Of a stretch of DNA of 64,000 nt, positions 32,405-44,741 are shown one piece after another. A model generated the notes under the pieces. The model was not told where the DNA came from. It saw only the letters and a program-made list of their open reading frames with translations, and made no database searches. Source of the DNA: Plasmodium malariae. Lineage: Eukaryota > Apicomplexa > Aconoidasida > Haemosporida > Plasmodiidae. Positions within the stretch are counted from its first letter, which is position 1. Each line of letters begins with the position of its first letter. Where the stretch lies: NCBI RefSeq assembly GCF_900090045.1, contig NC_041780.1:672001-736000 (forward strand), written 5' to 3'. Made by a program: the position numbers and the translations under genes.

Positions 32405-32866
32405 TTATGGAATTAAATAAACTGAGGATGAGCAACTTTGACATGCATATATAACGTAATATTCGAAATATAAATTTTTTTTAAAAAGAAAAAAATCACC
32501 ACAACGGCAAAAATAAAGGTACGTATTCTCTTCGCTAATATATTCCAAGTCTTTTTTCTTAATATTCAATGCATTTTCGTATTTTTCTAATTTGTTACTA
32601 CATTGAATTTCTTTTAAAATTTGTTCGTACGCCCAAACTACGGTTACGAAATCGATATTTTCTGTTTTCACCTGTTGCCTTTCTTTGTTTATTTTGCTAT
32701 TTTCTCGCATTATTTCCTTCTCCTTTTCCTTATTTAAATGATAGTTTTGCTTATCTGGGTGATAAATTATTGCCAACTTTTTGAATTGTTTTTTTGCAGT
32801 TTCAATGTCGCAATTTTTTTCAACATTCAAAATGGAATAAGGGTTTCTGTATATGCTATTTGTCAT
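32405..32866 (-). CDS. DPH4-like J-domain protein with CSL-type zinc finger
   Basis: Probable diphthamide biosynthesis protein 4 (DNAJC24 type), which supports the Dph1-Dph2 step of diphthamide formation on elongation factor 2 and acts as an iron/zinc-binding co-chaperone. The 153-residue protein has an N-terminal J domain with YHPDKQ (HPD at 36-38) and a helix pattern starting NPYSILNV. A DPH-type zinc finger follows, with Cys120-x-Cys122 (FCRCGDFF) and Cys142-x-x-Cys145. J domain plus CxC/CxxC in about 150 residues is the DPH4 architecture. A short Lys/Glu insertion lies between J helices II and III. Expressed from the minus strand, diverging from the HPR-like gene. A generic J protein is the alternative, but the zinc motif argues against it. 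Confidence 0.82.
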   Translation of the reverse strand: MTNSIYRNPYSILNVEKNCDIETAKKQFKKLAIIYHPDKQNYHLNKEKEKEIMRENSKINKERQQVKTENIDFVTVVWAYEQILKEIQCSNKLEKYENALNIKKKDLEYISEENTYLYFCRCGDFFLFKKNLYFEYYVIYACQSCSSSVYLIP

Positions 32867-34021
32867 TTTTCTTTTTATAATATATTCTTCATTTATTAGC
32901 GTTGTACAGTAGTAAAATCATTCTATGTTATAGATCATCAGTTTTTGCTTTGTTTTGTTAATCATGTGATTGTCATTTTCCACTGTTCGTTTTGTTTTGT
33001 AAATCAGCATTTCTGTTTATGAATTTTTTTTTTTCTTTCAAAAAACTGAAGGCTTTTTCTTTTTTATATATATATATATATATATTTTTTTTTTTTTTAC
33101 ATTGTTATTAGTCCCTTTTTTAAAAGGTTTAAATAAATATTATATATTTTTTTAATTTTTCAGTGGTCTTCCACTTTCTGTAATTTGTCACATCATAAAC
33201 TTAATACATTTTCATTTGACATAAGTCATGCTTTTTTTTTTTTTTTTTTTAAATTATTTTATCCCTTTACTTTTAACTGTTTCCTTATTATAGTAAATCA
33301 TGCTATTTCTTTTTTATTTCTGTGACAATTTTCCATAAGGTTTTTTATATTTCTTTTATATAATTTTATTAGTGCGTTAATCTGGAGCATTATACATTTG
33401 TATATTCACTGCATGCGTGTAATAATGCATTATGCGAGTATGTATTACTTAATCTTTTATGTAACTTTCTCCTAGCATTTTTAATGAATTTTTATATGTT
33501 ACATTTATATTGTTTCGCCCATCCTCTTGACGATTTGAACATTTCGGTAGGAAGTTTATTTTGGTATTCATTTTCATTTTAATCTTAATTTGAGCTTCTT
33601 TTTTTTTTTCGTTTTTCTATGTTGTTGTGAACTCATTATTGTGTTATGAGAGGGATGAGCAATTTTGTAGAATTACGTGACGTATCAAAATTTGCCTTTT
33701 CCCTTTTCATTAATAACTTATACCCCTAATTATTATTAGATTTACCTGAATGATGGAAAAAGCATATATGTATACATTTGAATAAGTAGGTATACACATC
33801 TATGCGAATGGTAAAGTGCATATGCACACCTAGATGTATACGATGCATATAACTTTACATACTACCAAAGTTACTATAAAACAAGGATGAGTTAATTCAT
33901 TTCATCCTTCCAGTAAATGAAGGAAATTCTTTCCATTTTTGAACATAATTTTTTTTTTCGCTTCATTTTGACCTTTTTCAAAACGAAGCATTAATCACTG
34001 CTGAGCAAATAGAAAAAGGAT
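32867..34021. other. Divergent promoter region, DPH4-like / HPR-like
   Basis: About 1.15 kb of AT-rich sequence with (TA)n at about 33068-33084 and poly(T) runs at about 33085-33097 and 33233-33250. No gene supported; both promoters must lie here. Confidence 0.65.
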
Positions 34022-35373
34022 ATGATATCATTAAGCTGCAAACAATTAGGAGGTGGAGTTGGCAGACGATTGTGTATGCCCATTTACAGTGGTAGTAGCG
34101 ATAGTGTTTTTAAAGATAAGCATTTTGTTTTAAAAAAAATAAATCATAAGTATGAGAATGTTTTATTATTCGGTGATGTAAATAAATTAAGAAGCACGGC
34201 TGTGGATCTAATAAGAACCATTTCGGGTAAATCAGAGAACTCGAATGCTGATTATGAAAATATTAATTTCAAAAGATATGGAGGTAGGAAGGAAATTAAG
34301 TCAATAGAAGCAAAAAACGAGAAAAATTTAGAAAATGATATCACAGTTAATGATTACAGTACTGAGGATAGCGATCTCTTAACAGGTAATGATAACAATT
34401 TGGAAAAAGTAATAATAACTTCACAAAATAAAAATCTCGAGTTAAGGAAGAAGTTATCATTTTGGCAAATATACAGCTTAAGAGTTAAAAAGAGCCTACA
34501 TTTATTTAATTTACGTGATTTTGCGTTGATTCTTCAGTCTTTTCATTTGTATAACAAGGATACCGGTAATTTCGATCGAAGCATCGATTTCCGTTTCTGT
34601 TTGTTTCTATTTGTATTTATATTTTTTTTTTTTTTTTTGTCCTTTTACATATTTAACATTTCGTTGAAATAAATACGTGAATAGGTGTATGCATACATGT
34701 GATTTTTTCCTATATTATATGCTGTTATATTGCAATTTATCTTTTTTTTTATATTTTTTTTTTTTTTTCCATTTTTCTACTTTGCTATTTTTTCCATTTT
34801 TTTGTATTTTTTGTATTTATAGGAATTTATGTGTCAAGTGTAAAACACATTGACAGGCAAGTCGCCTCAATGAATGGAATTTCGTTCGTGATAATTTTAA
34901 ACATTTTGAGCAAGAGATTAAAAAAGAATAACTACAACGATTTTTTCAAGAAAATGATGAATTATTTGCCGAACGTTATATACGAATTAAATATACAAGA
35001 TATGAACAACATTTTAAACTGTTTTTACAATTTAGAGTTAAGTAATACAAAAGTCTGTGAAATGTTTTGTCCGAAAATTATATCAAATTTAGACAAAGTA
35101 GAAGATACTTATACCCTTTCATCTTTATGTTATATTTTCTATAAATATGACTTTGAAAATTTACATTTTTTTGAATGTTTAAAAAAAAGAGGACTGTGTT
35201 TACTGAATGATTTTGATGCGACTGAGTTTTATAGGTTCATATTTTCATTATATAAAAAAAATATTTGCTTAAAAGATATTATTGAGAAAAAGAAAAATGA
35301 CGTTTTTACTTTTTTGTCTAATTACAATGATGAGGAGAAATTATTTATGTGTAAATTTTTCGGGATAAAATGA
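34022..35373 (+). CDS. Helical-repeat protein, possibly mitochondrial HPR-type RNA-binding (two exons)
   Basis: Exon 1 is 34022-34565 and exon 2 is 34823-35373. The GT (34566) and AG (34821-34822) borders join in phase 1 to give 364 residues. The first about 30 residues are Arg/Ser/Gly-rich and lack acidic residues (MISLSCKQLGGGVGRRL), fitting a mitochondrial presequence. The rest has repeated helix-pair patterns such as LRDFALILQSFHLYN, MNGISFVIILNILSKRL and TYTLSSLCYIFYKYDF. These resemble the heptatricopeptide (HPR) repeats of apicomplexan organelle RNA-binding proteins. HPR proteins help assemble fragmented mitochondrial rRNAs; that role is an inference from the pattern only. No RAP domain is visible at the C-terminus. 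The function is not established. Confidence 0.6.
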
Positions 35374-35803
35374 TGCTACGCCGAGTCTTTTGAGCTGTAT
35401 TGTATGTATGTATGTATGTATATATGTTATGTGTATGTATTTGTATATATAGATATATATGTGTATATGTTGGCGTATATAAGTGTATTAGTATTTATTT
35501 ATGCATATATATTGTATGTGTTATCACTGGAGCATAGTATAATTGTTTTGTCGAATAACATACCAATTTTTTGTAGATAAATTAAGAAATTATTTTTATT
35601 ATAATTGTGAATAGTGTATTTGTCTATTTGGATTTTATTAAGGCGTTTAAAAGTGCTGGCACAAATGGGAAAGAGGTTAAAAATGACTGCTCAGTAGAGT
35701 ATGAATAGAAAAATTAGAGAAGAAAAATTATTTGAGAAAATTAAAATTGTTACACTGAAATTATTTGTATATGAGCATTCATCTATCTATCTATCTATCT
35801 ATT

Positions 35804-35834
<31 letters not shown>

Positions 35835-36300
35835 GTATGTGTGTGACATGACTATTCATGTTTAAGAATAATTTTTATGGTCTTCATGTTGTTGCTCTTT
35901 TAGCTTATTAAATTTGCGTCTTAATTTTTTTTTTTTTTATATTTGCCATATTTGTTACTGCAGTATAATATATTCCTGAGTTATTAATGCTTGAATTTTT
36001 TTAGTATTGACAGAAAAAATAAATAGGCGTAGAAAGGGAAATGTTACTAAATATTTTTTCGCGTTCACATGAATGCAAGAATAGTACAAAAAAAAAAAAA
36101 AAAAAAAAAAGATTTTTTGCTGCTTCATCTTGCTGCGTTCATTTTTTTTACTTATTTTTCGTCCGCTTCTTTATATTACTCATTATTTGTCCATTTATTC
36201 CCCATTTATTGTTTATTTGTTACTCAATTTTTATCCACTATTTATCTGTGCCTTCCCTTTAACCGAACAAACATATGCACGTGTGCACTGTTCCCAAAAG
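35374..36300. other. Intergenic, HPR-like / eight-exon gene
   Basis: TATG repeat near 35403-35420, ATCT repeat near 35780-35803, TA repeats at about 35806-35835, and poly(A) at about 36089-36110. The open frames at 36041-36338 cross this A tract and are not gene-like upstream of 36301. No other gene seen. Confidence 0.65.
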
Positions 36301-36855
36301 ATGAATCACAAAATCGATATTTTTTTGTACATTTGTAAAATGGAAAATAAATTAAAGGTAGAGAAAGACTTAATAAAGAAACTTATACCAACACAAAAAA
36401 AGTTCAGTAAAAATATGGTAGTTAAATATGTTTTGTATAACTATAAAACGAAAAAATCTTTAATAAAAAAAAATTGGAATATTAATTACATTTTGAATAA
36501 GACAAAGAAGAAGAGGAAAAACAAGGAAGCTGCACATGATAAGAACATATCTGACAAACTTGATGGTGAAAAGAAGGAAGTAACACACGAGCACAATTTT
36601 ACTGACTCGCATGGAAATCCTATGAACAATTTATTAATTGAAAAAAGTAGTGGAGTAAATAATAATTCAAGTTCTTATAAAAAATTGCTTAACAAGATAA
36701 TCCGAAATGTAAAAAATGGAAGAAATACGACCATAGTAAATACTGGTAATGACAAATGGGAATTGTGTGTATATAGGCATACAAATATGTATAAATAAAT
36801 AGATGTATAATATATATAGGCATATAATTATGTATATATAAATATATACATACTA

Positions 36856-36891
<36 letters not shown>

Positions 36892-39800
36892 CATATGTGT
36901 TAAAAGGAGTACATTTCTAATACTCTCGAATTGTGAATATAGTATATGCTTTAAGTATCCCCTCTTTAATTCATAATTGTTCCTCGTGTTTTTACTTTTT
37001 TCTTTTCTTTTTTTTCTTATCTATACAAAACTATTCTTATATAAAATTCGTTACATTAAAATTTAAAGGGGTAGACACACAGAAGGGTGAAAAAAATGTC
37101 TTTCTTTATGGTCACTTGTTTAAGAAATATTTAGGAAACGGTGAGCAATGTTTATATCTTTAACTGTGTATTCACAAGCGCAGTTTAACACGTATATACA
37201 TAAATATATATATGTGTGTATATATGTGGGTATATATGTGTATATATGTGTGTGTATATATGTGTATATATATGTGTATATATATGTGTATATATATGTG
37301 TATATATATGTGTATATATATGTGTATATATATGTGTATATATATGTGTATATATATGTGTATATATATTTATGTACATGCTTGTGCGGAGGGTGATTAT
37401 ATACTGTGCTCCACTGCAAGTTCACCTAGCTTACAATTGTTTAAAAATAATAAATTGAACAAAATTAATATTAAAAGAGATAAAAAAACAAAAAGTTATA
37501 ATTTTTAGGCAATAAAAAAAGAGGGGGAAATGTGGAAATGTCAAAATGTGGTGAGACAGAGGAACATATTAACAAACAGAATATAGAAGAGTTAGAAGAA
37601 GTGAAGAAAAATAAAATATCAGAGGAAAATTTAAAAGGAGATTGTGCTGTTAAGAAAAGCAAAAATAGCTATGAAAAGAGTAAAATGTTTGAAGACTATT
37701 TAAAAAAAAAGAGAGGACTAATTTTAGACATATATGATTATGTTGTAATATTGAACAATGAGAGTAATTATAAAATGTGTCATCCTTCATTAATATGTTT
37801 TGTATAACTGGCAATATTTTTTTTTTTTTTTTTTTTTCTCTAAATTTATTTTGTACTGTATCCTTTTTTATTCTAGCATTGTTCTTACAAATTCAATTTT
37901 TTTTTTTTTTAACAGACACTAAAATATCAATTTCATCATGGGCATACAAAAATAGCAAAATAATCGATATGATAAAAGTAAAGTCTTTTAAGGAAACAAA
38001 TAGAAAAAGTAATAGAAGTAATAAAACAACCCCCTTTTGTCATAGATGTTTTATAAAAAAATATTTTGACAGTACTAATTTTAATTACCCCAAATGTTGT
38101 AAAAATTTACCCGCAAAAAAGGTAGTAAAAAATGGAGAACATTTGAGGGAATGTTTGAAACGCATTATTAGGAAGTGTGTAGAAATAATTAAAAGAGGAA
38201 GAGGAAAAACACTTAACGTATGCTTTATTTTTAAGTATAAAATTACCATAAACAATCAACATACATCTATACATCTGATTAATTTTCCTCTTTGTAATAT
38301 AGAAAAGAATAAAATTTTTTATAATAGCAATAATGAGAAAACGTTACTATTTTTATTTAATAAAAAGATTATAAACTCGGTAAAAAATATTAATGATTAT
38401 TCTAATTTTATATTTCCTTTTAACAATTCGCAAGAGTGTCAGAGAGCTCTTAATTTAAAGAAAAAAATTATTTATTTTGTTAGTCATCGAAAATGCCTCT
38501 TTGAAAAGGAGGAAAAAGTTGGAACAAATGAAACCCTCATAGATATCCAACAAAAAGAAGACAGTATTTTAAACGATTATTATACAACTAAAGAAATGAA
38601 TAATAATAGGGAGAAAACATTTACGAAGTATAATAAAAAAGAAATAATTTTTCATATGCATCTTTTCGAAATACTAATTAGACTTATATTTAAAAATTCG
38701 AAAACATACTTTACATTTTTTATCAGTGAACAAACCTATGATTTTGAGTTTTACAAAAATATATATTATCTTAATTTAAGCAAAGTTGTTAATGTGAAAA
38801 TAAAACTGAAGAAGGATATGAAAAGAAGGATGATAAAAAAAGTCAAAAAAAAGGCTAATAAAAAAGTCAAAAAAAAGATGAAAAAAGAAAAAAATAATAA
38901 AACAACAGAAAAAAGGAACATTTTATGTAGTAACGATGGGGGAAGTCTGTTTAATACCTTGTTAAAAGAAAATGATGATTGCAAAAATATAATAAATGAA
39001 AAGGATAAAAAAATATTTAATTTACAAAACGAGGTGCAAGAAAAGAATAAAATAGTATCAAATCTTGAAATGGAAATTACAAAATATAAAAGCGAACATT
39101 TTGAAAAGATCAAAATTATAGAAAGTTTGAAAAACAAAATCTCAAAAAAAGAAGCAACTATATATGATAATTCTATAGATGATCAAGTAATGAAAAATTC
39201 TAATTATGTAAAGAAATTATATAATGAAAATAATTTATTAAAGGAAAAAATGAAAAGGTTAAACAGTTCAATTAAGAAGGACAAAATTTATTCAAATACG
39301 ATTGGAACGCTTCCTAACACGAAAGAAAGTTCTAAGGCCATCATACCCTCAACTACTGAGGTGAATGATTATATGTACAACAGAAACATTGTAATAAACA
39401 AGATAAGATGTTGACACAACACTTAATAATTGTTTTATGCTCTTCTTTATTTTCCATCAGAATGCGAAAGAAAAAGATCAAAACGACAAATTAAGTTTTT
39501 TTCTGAAAGCTTTTTTAGATACGGAACAGAAATTATACGTAAGATAAATGTCTTTTTTTTACTGCAACTAATTACGCACCTTTTTGCATTTCTTATATAT
39601 ATCAATATGTTGATGTACATGTAAGAAATTAAGCGCGTGTGCATCCGTTAACACATGAACATAAAGACGTATGCACACTTCATCACATAACTGCATAACC
39701 GCATAACCGCATAGCCGCATAGCCGCATAACCGTATGACTACATGCCCACAAATTACCGTTTGTGAATTTTATTAGACAGCTGATGTAGTAATAAACACC

Positions 39801-40412
39801 CAGAAGGAAATCATAGCAAGAATTAAAAAGGAGAAAAATAATTATTTTGAGGAAGTGGAAAGGAGAAAAACTGTTTTTGTAATATGAACGATGATAAGCC
39901 TTGCGTAACTAAGAGCGTTTTTATTTGCATAGTTATAGGTCTATGTAAGGCATACTACCCCTTTAATGCATGAGCAGAAAGAAGCAAAATTACCAACACT
40001 GTTATTTCTCTTTCACAGAAAAAGGAAATGGAAAGATCTCTGGATTTTATATACTCCATTTGTGAAGATATAAAAACAAAGAAAGAAAAGATATGCTTAA
40101 CGAATAGAATAAATAAATTACATGATTCTATAAATGTAGGATAACAAAAATACTAAAAATAAATGCTTTAAAAATTCTACTCTTTAATTAAGTACATATT
40201 CATATGTATACACTTCTCTGTATGTACATACATATATTTATATATATACATATTCTTTTACATTTTTACATGTATATGCTGAAACTGCTTATGACCTTTT
40301 TAGGACTTTTTAGGTAAATTTGAAAAAAATTATTAGAAGGTATGAAAAGTCATCTGCACAAAAAAGAATGGAATACAAAACTTCTGACATGGAAACATTT
40401 TTTCCCAAATAA
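36301..40412 (+). CDS. Conserved-looking coiled-coil protein of unknown function, eight exons
   Basis: Exons 36301-36745, 37069-37140, 37509-37763, 37916-39390, 39461-39538, 39777-39878, 40019-40135 and 40314-40412 join with GT/AG borders and compatible phases into an 880-residue protein. Exon 4 carries most of it. Near its start is a Cys cluster (FCHRCF ... PKCCKN), possibly metal binding. Then come a Lys-rich block with KKVKKK-type repeats (about 38830-38890) and a long Glu/Lys coiled coil from about 38980. The four short 3' exons extend the helix ([43 protein letters not shown]) and end METFFPK. Introns carry satellites. I recognise no domain family. The alternative acceptor at 40303 would give an early stop, so the acceptor at 40313 is preferred. 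The first exon boundary is the least certain. Confidence 0.7.
37203..37372. repeat. 12-bp (TGTGTATATATA) minisatellite in an intron
   Basis: About 10-14 copies of TGTGTATATATA, some shorter at the start, within intron 2 (37141-37508) of the eight-exon gene. Long open frames exist on both strands here only because of the repeat. Confidence 0.92.
39686..39733. repeat. 8-bp GC-richer repeat CATA(A/G)CCG in an intron
   Basis: Six tandem copies (CATAACTG, CATAACCG x2, CATAGCCG x2, CATAACCG) inside intron 5 of the eight-exon gene. Unusually GC-rich for an intron in this genome. Confidence 0.9.
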
Positions 40413-40756
40413 CGTGGCTAGAATGGGAAAAAAAAAAAAAACATAGATCTAGATGGAAATATGAGAACGGTATATTAACTTCTATATCTGCTTGAATTGA
40501 CACATTTGCGTAAACATAAACAGGATCACATATGCGAAGATAAATACAGGAACAAATGAATATATTGATGCATCTCTTTTAAGCTTTATTTAAAAAAAAA
40601 AATTTTATCACAGTGAATTTGTTGAGATAAATATATACTTATTGAATAATGAGCGTATGCTCAATTGAAGACCCTTATCAACAAATTTTTAGGATGCCCT
40701 TTGATTACCTACTTTTAAAAAATTAAACATTAATTTGGTCAAATAAGAATAAACAG

Positions 40757-40787
<31 letters not shown>

Positions 40788-43045
40788 GAATGGTACCATA
40801 TCTATATACTCGTTGATGATCTCCATATATATTATAAAATTTAAAAGACATGCATTTTCCCCTATGGCATTAAACAAAATATTTTTACTATTTTTTCTTT
40901 AATAAAAAAACTCAACGTGGAATTAAATATAGCATTGCAAATATTTAAGGTAATTTCTGTTTGATCCTCTTTACATAAAATAAAAAGGTACGAATAATAG
41001 GAGCACCTTTTTCTTTTGTCTCTGCACATTATGTACATATTATATATATGGTATATATGTATCCATTATATACGCATGATCATAATATTATTAGATGTTT
41101 AGTTATGTGTAGGGTACACAAATAAAGTGTTAACACTATACAATGCGGTTAACACACATACATATATATATATATATGAACGTATAAATATTCAGACGAT
41201 ACGAAAACACCAAGGGACTTACAAAATAATTTTTTGAAAGTCTGTAAAATGTTGTGTATACGAAAAAGCATGTGATGCCTCTGTTTAAGTCATTCATTTT
41301 TCAAAGAGCAAAAATTAACCTCAATTATTTTTCCTTATATGGTGTGGAACGATAAACGAAAAGAGTAAACTTTTTATATGTGCTTATTCATTATTCTTAA
41401 GTTTACTATTACACAATAAAAAAGCTAATAAAAATAAACATTAACTGCAAATATAGGGGGATCTTTAAAATATACGTATTCCCAAAGGTTATACATGCCA
41501 ATTAACGTTACAAATGAAAAAAAAAAAAAAAGGATAAGAATTAAATATTATGTGTTTTAATAGACGCTTAATTACTGTTACAAAATATGAAAATAAATTC
41601 ATACATTTTGCAATAATTATGAAAAGGCATAAACACTTAATTGTATAATATTATTTCGTTTCAGTTTACTTTTAGTAGCCACCCTTGTCCGTTAATGCAA
41701 ATATTTCATAAATAAATTATATATATCCTGTTTAAGCTTAGCATATATATATTAAATAATAAACTTAAAACTTGAATTATTCCAAATATTTACAAATGTA
41801 TCATTTAAATATATGTATGCAGTTTCATTATTTTTTAAAAAAAACTAAAAAGAGAGAGTGATATTATAATATTTATTCGTTTTTTATGGCAATGTTAATA
41901 TACATAGTTATTAGCATTTTATGCGAAAGTTAATATATTTCTTCGTATTTTTTATGTAAACCATTTTGCTCATATATTTTCAAAGTACATGCAAAGGATA
42001 TTTATCTCATGAAAGTTAAGGCACTAAAGGTTCTCTAAAAAAAGTTTTCGCTCCTAAAAAGGAAATGTACAATTTTTGTGTACATATAATTAAGATACCA
42101 CCTAATATTTATGAACTTTTTAAAATCGTTCTTTTTATACATTTCTCTTTTTTTTTTTTATTCAAATTTATTAAAAATTATCTTGAAAAATACAACTTAA
42201 AAGTATTTTAGTACAAAAAAAAAAAAAAAATAAATAAATAATATAATAACAGTAAAATTGTTAAAATATATAATCAACCTTATATATATTTTTTAATGTT
42301 TTTAATTTTTTTTCCTATTTTTATGAATATGTAGCGCAAAAATTAATACGAAAATCATTTGTATATACAATTAACAGAAGGGGTGTATAGTATACCGTAG
42401 TATGTTTTTCTAATTAATACAATATATATGTAATATATATATATTTTTTATTTTTTTTTACTGCATGCGGTACTAGCATATGGTATATATAATTGAATAT
42501 TAAAAAAAAAGAGAATATAGGTTTATACATAAGTGATATGATCCTAGTTATTATGGGTGATTTATTACATAAATATATATGTATGTATGTATACATATAT
42601 AATTTGCCGTATAATAATCTTGTTATTTTTTAAAGTATGTATTAAGCCTATTTTTTTCTTCACTGCTACGAAATGATGTTTTATTAATTTCATTTTAAAA
42701 AATTAAAATTAAAAAAAAAACATATATTTTTCCCCTTATAATAAAATATATATATAATATTATGCATATTTATATATATTAGTATATGTATGTTACTTTT
42801 ATATATAAAACAAATTAAAATGTTTAAATAAACATTTTTACAATATTAAGAAGGAATGTAATTTTGAATTTTTATTTTAACACATTTATTTATATTTATT
42901 GAATTTAATGAAAAATATTTGCAAAATATTTGCAAAATATTTGAATATTATTTTAAAAAGAGTTAATATTTAAGTACTGTAATTTTTTAGAATAATATTA
43001 TATGGTATATATATCTTTTAGGTTGTTACAATTGTAGTAATAAAA

Positions 43046-43077
<32 letters not shown>

Positions 43078-43310
43078 TTTACATATATATATATATATAT
43101 ATAATATATATTAATATATAGGCTGATACTTGTGTTATTGTTAATTTATAAACATATATATTTTTATATATGTATATACTGAAGAATACCTTGAATTGAT
43201 TTCAAGATATAACGTATATACTGCATATATATAAAAATTCGCTTAAATTTTGTGATAATATTATTTTAGTATCCTAGTTTAATTTACGATTATTGAAGTA
43301 AAAAATAACG
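40413..43310. other. Intergenic, eight-exon gene / MSP8
   Basis: About 2.9 kb, very AT-rich, with a 26-base poly(T) at about 40760-40787, (TA)n blocks at about 43046-43070 and 43083-43104, and scattered TATG repeats. No open frame with coding composition; the short ones (such as 40689-40877 minus) cross the T tract. The MSP8 promoter lies in the right-hand part. Confidence 0.65.
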
Positions 43311-44741
43311 ATGAAGAAAAATTCGCACGTATTTATTTTTATAATATATGTAATATTTTATTGTAAGAGTGTTGTAGAAGGTAGAGTTGATTCTACGAAT
43401 AATGGGGATGACGTATCAAACAGAATCAATAGCAATAATAAGGATGCTAATAATGGTGGTGATATGTCTCTGAACAATGATGGTAACAACAATGATAATA
43501 ATAATAATGATAATAATAATAGTGATAACTCAGAAAACAATGTCAGAAAAAATGTAAACACAACTGGTAATAACAAGGACCAAAATGCTAATTCTGACCA
43601 TTCAAAGAACACAAAGAACGTAGTTGAATTAGGAAATAAACATAATGATGATAATGAAGAAAATATTACCAAAAAAAAAGAAGAAGCATTGAAAAAGGTT
43701 ATTAAAATTGTTGATGAATTGGAAAGTGTTCAATTATTACTAGATGGTGATTATAGTGTTTTAGATAAGTATAATATAAAATTATTTGATGAAGAAGACG
43801 GAGAAACAAACAAAAAAAAAGTCATTGGAGAATATGACCTTAAGATGTTAAAGAAGATTTTATTATTTAGAGAAAAAATATCAAGAACTTGTGAAAATAA
43901 TTATAAAAATGCAGAAGAAATACTTAAGAACTGTTTTAATAAAGATGACCCCCAATTAAAGAAATCATATGATAAGATTAAAAAAGGATTAACCAAAAAA
44001 ATTTTGGGTATGGAAGATTTTTTACTAGAATTATTAGAAAATTTGTTTAATAAGATTAATGATAATTTTATAAATAGTGATTCATTTGACTTAAATGATT
44101 ACATATCTGATTTTGAACTTATCAATTATATATTAAAAAATGAGCCTTCCGAGTTTTACTATGATATAACACATGTAATAGAAGCATTAAATTTAAAATT
44201 AGAATCCAGTGCACTTGAAAAAGTTGTTAACTCTGTTCACTCAGGAATGAATATCAATAACAAAATTAAGGATGATTTAGTTAATATTCTTAAAAAATCG
44301 TCAGCAAAATTTTTTAAAATAGGTATTGATAAAAAAGCAAAAATGTTAATACCAGTACAGGCACAACACAAAGGAACATCCGTAAAACAATTTGCACTTC
44401 AGTTCTTAGATAAAAATAAAGTTTGTGAACATAAAAAATGCCCTTTGAATTCAAATTGTTACGTAATAAATGGTGAAGAAACTTGTAGATGCCTTCCAGG
44501 ATATAGTGATGTTAAACTAGATAATGAAATGAACTGTGTAAGAGATGATACTATGGATTGTAATAATAACAATGGTGGATGTGATATTAATGCAACATGT
44601 TCATTTTTAGACAAAAAAATTGTATGCGAATGTAAAGAAAACTTCGAAGGAGATGGAATATACTGTTCAAACACCGTTTTTAATTCAATCAACAACTTTA
44701 TTTTCTTTATATTAGTTATCATGTATATATACTTATTTTAG
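43311..44741 (+). CDS. MSP8: Merozoite surface protein 8 (double EGF, GPI-anchored)
   Basis: GPI-anchored merozoite/ring surface protein. The 476-residue product has a signal peptide (about residues 1-23) and an Asn/Asp-rich low-complexity segment (about 28-105). A helical central domain with two Cys (C194, C208) follows. Two C-terminal EGF-like modules come next: first Cys at 372, 377, 383, 392, 394 and 409; second at 417, 424, 430, 439, 441 and 452. The hydrophobic tail (about 460-476) ends exactly at the C-terminus, as needed for GPI attachment. The tandem EGF pair is shared by MSP1, MSP8 and MSP10. Size, the Asn-rich start and, as recalled, the position near IspE and VPS11 favour MSP8 over MSP10. 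Single exon. All twelve EGF cysteines are present. Confidence 0.9.
   Translation: MKKNSHVFIFIIYVIFYCKSVVEGRVDSTNNGDDVSNRINSNNKDANNGGDMSLNNDGNNNDNNNNDNNNSDNSENNVRKNVNTTGNNKDQNANSDHSKNTKNVVELGNKHNDDNEENITKKKEEALKKVIKIVDELESVQLLLDGDYSVLDKYNIKLFDEEDGETNKKKVIGEYDLKMLKKILLFREKISRTCENNYKNAEEILKNCFNKDDPQLKKSYDKIKKGLTKKILGMEDFLLELLENLFNKINDNFINSDSFDLNDYISDFELINYILKNEPSEFYYDITHVIEALNLKLESSALEKVVNSVHSGMNINNKIKDDLVNILKKSSAKFFKIGIDKKAKMLIPVQAQHKGTSVKQFALQFLDKNKVCEHKKCPLNSNCYVINGEETCRCLPGYSDVKLDNEMNCVRDDTMDCNNNNGGCDINATCSFLDKKIVCECKENFEGDGIYCSNTVFNSINNFIFFILVIMYIYLF

Noticed and set aside
37148..37425. Several long frames on both strands over the 12-bp satellite
   Set aside because: The repeat is stop-free in several frames; it lies in an intron of the eight-exon gene.
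40304..40336. Alternative last exon of the eight-exon gene starting at the first TTTTTAG
   Set aside because: It gives a stop after ten codons, whereas the next acceptor gives 32 residues continuing the helical composition.
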